Positions 5,348 through 9,826 of a DNA stretch of 9,826 nt are shown one piece after another. The DNA comes from JAFARZ01 sp035651595 (GTDB lineage Bacteria > Actinomycetota > Actinomycetes > Streptosporangiales > Streptosporangiaceae), in the NCBI GenBank assembly GCA_035651595.1, contig DASRFJ010000005.1:1-9826 (forward strand), read 5' to 3'. The number at the start of each line of letters is the position of its first letter. Position 1 is the first letter of the stretch. Position numbers and translations under genes: made by a program. The notes below the pieces were generated by a model, which ran no database searches, was not told where the DNA came from, and worked only from the letters and a program-made list of their open reading frames with translations.

Positions 5348-7729
5348 GTGGATCTTCCCACCTATACGAATATCTGGCGCATTGAGAAGCGACTCTACAA
5401 GCTATACGATTTCCGGCTGCCGGCGCCGCTTCCCATCACCTGGATTGCGGTCTTCGCCGGTATAACCGTGCCGTACGTCGTCTTTCTTGTTGCTGTCGGA
5501 TTGCCGTTTAATCATAATTTGGTCTGGCTTTACGTGCTTCCCCCCGGTGTGCTGACCTGGCTTACGACCCGACCCGTCATTGAAAGCAAGCGCCTGCCCG
5601 AGCTGATCGGGTCGCAGGTGCGGTATCTCGCCGAGCCGCGCGTCTGGAGCCGGATGGCTCCGGCCGCCGAGAAGGAGGACGTCCTGGTGTCGGTCCGGGT
5701 CTGGCATCGCTATCCGCCGAAGGCGCGCGGGAAGGCCGTCCGGGCCGCCAAGCGCGCCCAGCGGCGGGAGCGGCACGTCGCTCCGCCGCACGTCCGCCCG
5801 TCGACCGCGGTGAATCGCCCCGAGGAGGGGTGGCGGGTGGCTGCCGCCCAACGGCCCGCGGCGCAGCCGCAACGCGTTGCCGCGACGTCCGGTCCCGCGC
5901 ACGCCGTTGCGCCGTCCGCGCCGTCGATGGTGCCCAGAGGCCCCGCCTCGAACCCCCCGGTCCCGAACCCGGTCGCGAACCTCCCCGTCGCGAACCTGCC
6001 GGTCGCGTACCCGCCGGTCCCGCAGCGGTCGCCCGCGGCATCCCCGGCGCAGTTCCGGCCGCCCGCGCCGGTCCAGTCCCAGTCCCAGGCCCAGGCCCCG
6101 GTCCAGCCCGTGGTCCAGCCGGTCCCGCACTCACACCCGGCCGTTCAGCAGCCGCAGGCAACGCAGCCGCAGGTCCAGTCCTCGCTTCCGCAGCCGCAGG
6201 TCCAGTCGTCGGTCCCGCAGCCGGCGGTTCAGCAGCCGCCGGTCACGCAGCCGCAAGTCCAGCCCGAGTCGTGGTTCGAGCGGTCGGGGGCGCTCCCGCC
6301 CGCGACACAGCCCCGTCCGTCGGTCCCGATTCTCCCGGGAGCGCAGGCAGCCCCCGCGACGCATCCGGTCCGGGCGAGCTTCGCCCCGCCGGCCAAGCCA
6401 CTGGCGCAGCCGCCCAAGCCGCCGGCGCGGCCCGCGAAACCGGTACCCGAGCCTGCGGCCCGGGAGCATCTCGCTGACGAGGCCGCGGCGCCGAAACCCT
6501 CGGCCGTGCAGCTAGTCGCCGCCGTACAGCCAGTTATCGGCAGCTGGAAGCCGCGGCCGGCGCCGCTCATGCCTGCCGCACCCGCATCACCTGCCGTCGA
6601 GCAGCCGCCGCCCGTCGAACCGTCAGCCGCCGCCAAGTCGCCGACCCCCGTCGAGCCGCCAGCCCTCGTCGAGCAGCCGGCCGCTGCCGTCGAGCCGCCG
6701 CCCATCGCCACGCAGGGGCCGGCCGAGCGGCCGCCCGTCGCCACGCAGGCGCCGGCCGAACAGCCGGCCGCCGCCGTCGAGGTCGAAACGCCGGCCAGCC
6801 CCCTCGAAGTCTCGCACGACGTTGCGGACCACTGGTACACGCCGGACACCGCTCTCCCCGAGCTAACCCCGGCCACCCTGAGCAGGCCGAGCACGCCGAG
6901 CGCGCCAGCGCCGCCCAAACCGCCCGGTCCCGCGGCGCGCGTCCTCGACCTGGACGAAGAGCGCCCCGTCCCGTCCATCGAGCGCGCGCTCTCCGCACCC
7001 AACGCGCGGCGTGACCTGAGCTGGCGCCGCCGCGTCAAGGTCGTGGCCGGCGGCCAGGGACCGGGCAAGCGCGATCAGGAGGCCCTCGACCGCGAGCGCG
7101 CCCGCCTCCCGCTGAGCACGCACAAGAACATCGTCGTCCTCGGCTGCCACGGCGGCGCCGGCCAGACCACGACCGCGGTGCTGACCGCGCGCCTGCTGGC
7201 CACCTTGCGCGGCCACCCGGTCGCCGCGCTCGACCTCAGCGATGGCCGCAAGCCCGGTACCCGCAGCTCCGGCGGCAACCTCGACATCATCGCCGCCGAA
7301 GGCAATCCCGACTACGACGACCTCGCCCAGCACTACTCCCTGCTGGTGATCGACCCCGCGCCGAGCGGCCTCACCCGCGTGCTCGGCGTCACCGACCAGC
7401 TGGTGATCGTCGTCCCGCCGGACCCGGAGGCCGCCACGCACCTGGCGAACACCCAGCAGTGGCTGGAGGCGCACGACCACGCCGACCTGGCGGCCCGCGC
7501 CGTCACCGTGATCAACGGCGTGACCAAGGAATCCATGGCCGACGTGGTACGGGCCGAGTCGGTCGCCCGCGGCCGCTGCCGTGCGATCGTCCGCATTCCC
7601 TGGGATGACCAGCTCGGCACGAAACATCCCCAGGTGCCGCGCGCGCCGCAGACCAGGCTCGCCTACACGGCGCTGTCTGGCGTGATCATCGCCGGTCTCG
7701 CGGCGGCACCACTCAAGGAGGCGCGTTGA
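5348..7729 (+). CDS. TcpE-like membrane domain fused through a Pro/Gln-rich linker to a degenerate MinD/ParA-like domain
   Basis: The 793-residue product has three parts. Residues 1-121 match TcpE-type conjugation proteins: the opening MDLPTYTNIWRIEKRLYKLY, two membrane segments (about 29-51 and 57-73), then a conserved cytoplasmic stretch with RYLAEPRVW. Residues about 125-555 are a low-complexity linker rich in Pro, Gln, Ala and Val, beginning with a basic patch. The last part begins with the SWRRRVK element (W559) and a MinD/ParA-like fold similar to EspI of type VII secretion loci: strand NIVVLG, loop GCHGGAGQTTT (599-609), and the Walker B strand LLVIDPAPS with D669. In active family members the loop is KGGxGKTT; here both lysines are replaced, by H601 and Q606, so ATP hydrolysis is doubtful. 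The GTG start has AAGGAG nine bases upstream. The stop overlaps the TTG start of the VirB4-like gene. It may anchor a regulatory or scaffold domain to the transfer channel. Confidence 0.8.
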   Translation: MDLPTYTNIWRIEKRLYKLYDFRLPAPLPITWIAVFAGITVPYVVFLVAVGLPFNHNLVWLYVLPPGVLTWLTTRPVIESKRLPELIGSQVRYLAEPRVWSRMAPAAEKEDVLVSVRVWHRYPPKARGKAVRAAKRAQRRERHVAPPHVRPSTAVNRPEEGWRVAAAQRPAAQPQRVAATSGPAHAVAPSAPSMVPRGPASNPPVPNPVANLPVANLPVAYPPVPQRSPAASPAQFRPPAPVQSQSQAQAPVQPVVQPVPHSHPAVQQPQATQPQVQSSLPQPQVQSSVPQPAVQQPPVTQPQVQPESWFERSGALPPATQPRPSVPILPGAQAAPATHPVRASFAPPAKPLAQPPKPPARPAKPVPEPAAREHLADEAAAPKPSAVQLVAAVQPVIGSWKPRPAPLMPAAPASPAVEQPPPVEPSAAAKSPTPVEPPALVEQPAAAVEPPPIATQGPAERPPVATQAPAEQPAAAVEVETPASPLEVSHDVADHWYTPDTALPELTPATLSRPSTPSAPAPPKPPGPAARVLDLDEERPVPSIERALSAPNARRDLSWRRRVKVVAGGQGPGKRDQEALDRERARLPLSTHKNIVVLGCHGGAGQTTTAVLTARLLATLRGHPVAALDLSDGRKPGTRSSGGNLDIIAAEGNPDYDDLAQHYSLLVIDPAPSGLTRVLGVTDQLVIVVPPDPEAATHLANTQQWLEAHDHADLAARAVTVINGVTKESMADVVRAESVARGRCRAIVRIPWDDQLGTKHPQVPRAPQTRLAYTALSGVIIAGLAAAPLKEAR
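6162..6262 (+). repeat. In-frame repeats encoding Pro-Gln-Val-Gln units in the linker
   Basis: A 19-base unit CGCAGCCGCAGGTCCAGTC occurs at 6162-6180 and again at 6189-6207, a 27-base (nine-codon) period; a variant with one change in its 17 bases is at 6246-6262. They encode the PQVQ units of the linker. Shorter related motifs (VANLPVANLPVA, and VEPP/VEQP units further on) show that the linker grew by repeat duplication, so its length may vary among relatives. Confidence 0.6.
7715..7729 (+). promoter_or_regulatory. Strong ribosome-binding site and TTGA stop-start overlap
   Basis: AAGGAGG (7715-7721), a perfect anti-16S match, lies 4 bases before TTG at 7726. The TGA stop of the TcpE-MinD gene (7727-7729) overlaps this TTG as TTGA, the usual sign of translational coupling. 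This fixes the start of the VirB4-like gene although TTG is a rare start codon. Confidence 0.65.
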
Positions 7730-9826
7730 GCACGAAGGCAAAGGCACGCCTCAGCATCCGGTACTTCGACGACCGGATTCTGCTGACGGACACGCACGCC
7801 TGGGCGTACTACCGCGTCCCCGCCGTGTCGTACGAGTTCACCACGCCCGAGGAGCGCGAGGCGCTGGCCACGAACATCACGGTCGCGCTCGCCGCGATCC
7901 GGATGCAGGACGCCGAAGTGCACCTGCGCATCGCGCACCGCTCCTACCCGGCACACGCGTGGGCGACCGGCCTCGACGCGACCTCGGACGGCGGGCCCGG
8001 CTGGCGCCAGTACCTCGAGCAGTCCTACCAGCACGTCTGGTCGAAGGACTTCTGGGCCAAGGAGATCTACATCGGCGTCCGCCTCGGCCAGCGCGGCATG
8101 CGCGCCCAGCTCTCCGGCGGCGTGCTGACCCAGTTCATCTCGCTGTACAAGATCACCGAGCCGAAGCTCGGGCTCGGCGATGAGGCTGTCAGTGCGGCTG
8201 AAATCCAGAAATGGACGGATATATCAGAACGACTTGGGCGCGCCCTCTCGGCTAGTGCGCTGACCGCGAGGCATGCGTCCGCGGGGGAGCTCGCCTGGCT
8301 GATAAAGCATACCCTCAAGGGATCGTCGGGCGAGCCGGCGCCGTCGGCTGTCAAGCGCCGTAAATGGGGCGCGGGCGAAATCGAGGCACTCTACGAAGGC
8401 GCCGTACATAACGGCCGAGCGATCTTGCGGCTCGAGGACATGACCGGCGAGACATACGCCGCGTTCTTGTCGTTCGCGCGGTTCCCGGACGTGATGTCGT
8501 TCCCCGACGGTGAGCCGTGGCTGCATTTCGCGGATTCGCTGCCGTTCCCCGTGGAGATCAGCGCGCGGCTGAAGCTGATCCCGCCGGCCAAGGCGAGCAA
8601 AGACGTGAGCAGAAGGCTCGCGCACGCCCGCGACATGGACGCGCATATCCGTGAAGCCGGTGCCGAGGCGCCGATCGCGCTCGCGGAGCAGATCGCCGCC
8701 GCGCGCATGCTCGAGCACGGCATTACCAAGGAACGGCTGCCGTTTGTGTATGGCTGGCACCGGCTTCTGGTGACCGCGCCGACAAAGGACTTGTGCGTCC
8801 GCCGGGTGGAAGCGGTCGTCGAGCATTACCGGGATATCGGTATCGACATCGTGAACTCGACCGGCGACCAGTATTCGCTGCTGTGTGAGTCGCTGCCAGG
8901 TGACCGGATCAGGCTGACGTCCTATGTGCAGCGCCAGCCGCTGTACACGATCGCCGGCGGGATGCCGACCGCGACCGTCGAGCTTGGCGACCGGATAGAC
9001 CAGGGGGCGGGCTGGATCGGCCCGTACATCGGCGAGACCCTTGGCCGGGCCCGGTCGATCGTGCACTTCGACCCGATGCTCGCCGCCGCGCGCAACCGGC
9101 CCACCGCGATCGCGATCACCGGCGAGCCCGGCGGCGGCAAGACCACGCTCGCGCTGCTGCTGATCTACCAGCTGGCGCTGCGCGGCGCGACCGTCGCGGT
9201 CATCGACCCGAAGGGCGACGCCGAATCCCTGGTGGAGTATCTCTCCCGCCAGGGGCGGCGGGCGCGCGTGCTGCCGCTCGGCGCGGCAGCGCCTGGGCTG
9301 CTGGACCCGTTCTCGTTCGGCGTGGATCTGGCGGAGAAGCGCACGATGGCCACCGAGACCCTGCGCCTGCTGCTGCCGCGGATGAGCGAGGAGCGGGAGA
9401 GCGCGATGATCCAGGCGGTGGCCAGTGTGGCCGGCCGGGACCGGCCCAGTCTGGGCAAGGTCATCCGGCACCTGGAGGAGTCGCCCGACCCGGCGTCGAA
9501 GAACCTCGGCGCGGTCCTGCGGTCCATGTCCGAGATGCGGCTGGCCCGGCTGTGCTTCGCGCCGTCCGGCGGCCAGCAGATCGACACGGCCGGCTGGACC
9601 ACCGTGTTCACGCTGGCCGGCCTGACGCTGCCCGACTCCACGGCGGGCCGTGAGGACTACTCATACGAGCAGCGCCTGTCCGTAGCCCTGCTCTACCTGG
9701 TCTCCCAGTTCGCCCGCAGATTGCTGAACGCCCTCGACCGGCGGCTGCCGAAGGCTATCTTCCTGGACGAAGCGTGGGCGATCACGGCGACGCCGCAGGG
9801 AGCCAAGCTGGTTCCTGAGGTGTCCC
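7726..9826 (+). CDS. VirB4-like conjugation ATPase, C-terminus beyond the window
   Basis: An uninterrupted frame of 700 codons runs from the TTG at 7726 to the window end without a stop. The N-terminal 450 residues are the variable membrane/channel-docking half seen in VirB4 proteins, starting with SIRYFDDRILLTDTHAWAYY and containing two-halves typical of the family. The ATPase domain has Walker A GEPGGGKTT (466-474, K472), the V-I-D-P-K-G-D motif (D494 to D498) shared by VirB4 and TraG-type motors, and Walker B AIFLDEAW (677-684, D681, E682). The missing C-terminus should carry the arginine-finger region. VirB4 powers assembly of the channel and pilus and is the universal signature of type IV secretion. 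It is translationally coupled to the TcpE-MinD gene. Codons 152 to about 430 have a lower G/C third position than both flanks. A 415-codon minus-strand frame over the same bases is a shadow of this gene. Confidence 0.88.
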   Translation, partial: MSTKAKARLSIRYFDDRILLTDTHAWAYYRVPAVSYEFTTPEEREALATNITVALAAIRMQDAEVHLRIAHRSYPAHAWATGLDATSDGGPGWRQYLEQSYQHVWSKDFWAKEIYIGVRLGQRGMRAQLSGGVLTQFISLYKITEPKLGLGDEAVSAAEIQKWTDISERLGRALSASALTARHASAGELAWLIKHTLKGSSGEPAPSAVKRRKWGAGEIEALYEGAVHNGRAILRLEDMTGETYAAFLSFARFPDVMSFPDGEPWLHFADSLPFPVEISARLKLIPPAKASKDVSRRLAHARDMDAHIREAGAEAPIALAEQIAAARMLEHGITKERLPFVYGWHRLLVTAPTKDLCVRRVEAVVEHYRDIGIDIVNSTGDQYSLLCESLPGDRIRLTSYVQRQPLYTIAGGMPTATVELGDRIDQGAGWIGPYIGETLGRARSIVHFDPMLAAARNRPTAIAITGEPGGGKTTLALLLIYQLALRGATVAVIDPKGDAESLVEYLSRQGRRARVLPLGAAAPGLLDPFSFGVDLAEKRTMATETLRLLLPRMSEERESAMIQAVASVAGRDRPSLGKVIRHLEESPDPASKNLGAVLRSMSEMRLARLCFAPSGGQQIDTAGWTTVFTLAGLTLPDSTAGREDYSYEQRLSVALLYLVSQFARRLLNALDRRLPKAIFLDEAWAITATPQGAKLVPEVS

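Noticed and set aside
6162..6262. Regular repeats considered as a CRISPR-like array
   Set aside because: The repeats are in frame, only 17-19 bases long with 8-base gaps, and encode the proline/glutamine linker.
6863..7747. Open frame of 294 codons on the minus strand
   Set aside because: Antisense to the MinD-like domain; valine/glycine/arginine-rich composition is that of a shadow frame.
8224..9471. Open frame of 415 codons on the minus strand
   Set aside because: It is antisense to the VirB4-like gene, which has Walker motifs and family similarity; long antisense frames are expected in high-GC DNA. Its product shows no recognisable domain.

Overview
The window is high-GC DNA with strongly G/C-biased third codon positions, GTG/TTG start codons and a leaderless-type promoter, which points to an actinobacterium; genus cannot be read from the sequence. 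It joins a chromosomal housekeeping region on the left to a conjugation (type IV secretion-like) gene cluster on the right. All convincing genes are on the + strand.

Left part (1-3213): a 411-base non-coding leader with a C-rich, G-quadruplex-capable tract, two very stable stem-loops and an operator-like dyad, followed by ychF (universal Obg-family P-loop NTPase) and, 6 bases later, a large polytopic membrane protein that resembles GT-C-fold sugar transferases. These two are probably co-transcribed.

Middle (3214-3708): a 495-base gene-free spacer with an AT-rich patch, a distant 10-bp inverted repeat, a plausible sigma-70-type promoter (about 3524-3554) and a perfect 8-bp stem-loop. This is where the housekeeping region gives way to the conjugation genes. 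No tRNA, integrase or att repeat is visible, so an integrated element is possible but not shown.

Right part (3709-9826): a TcpC-like bitopic protein with two probable NTF2-like domains; a 337-base stretch of doubtful coding status; an 84-residue protein with two membrane segments that has the layout of a VirB2/TcpD-type pilin or channel subunit; a 793-residue fusion of a TcpE-like membrane domain, a ~470-residue Pro/Gln-rich linker and a MinD/ParA (EspI-like) domain whose Walker A lysine is replaced by glutamine; and a VirB4-like ATPase with intact Walker A and B motifs that runs off the window. The order fits a DNA-transfer or secretion machine of the Gram-positive conjugation type: TcpC and TcpE as inner-membrane scaffold, the small protein as possible pilus or channel subunit, VirB4 as motor.

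The most unusual item is the TcpE-linker-MinD fusion with a degenerate nucleotide-binding loop, whose N-terminal part also has clearly different codon usage from its C-terminal part. A similar step in third-position GC occurs inside the VirB4-like gene.
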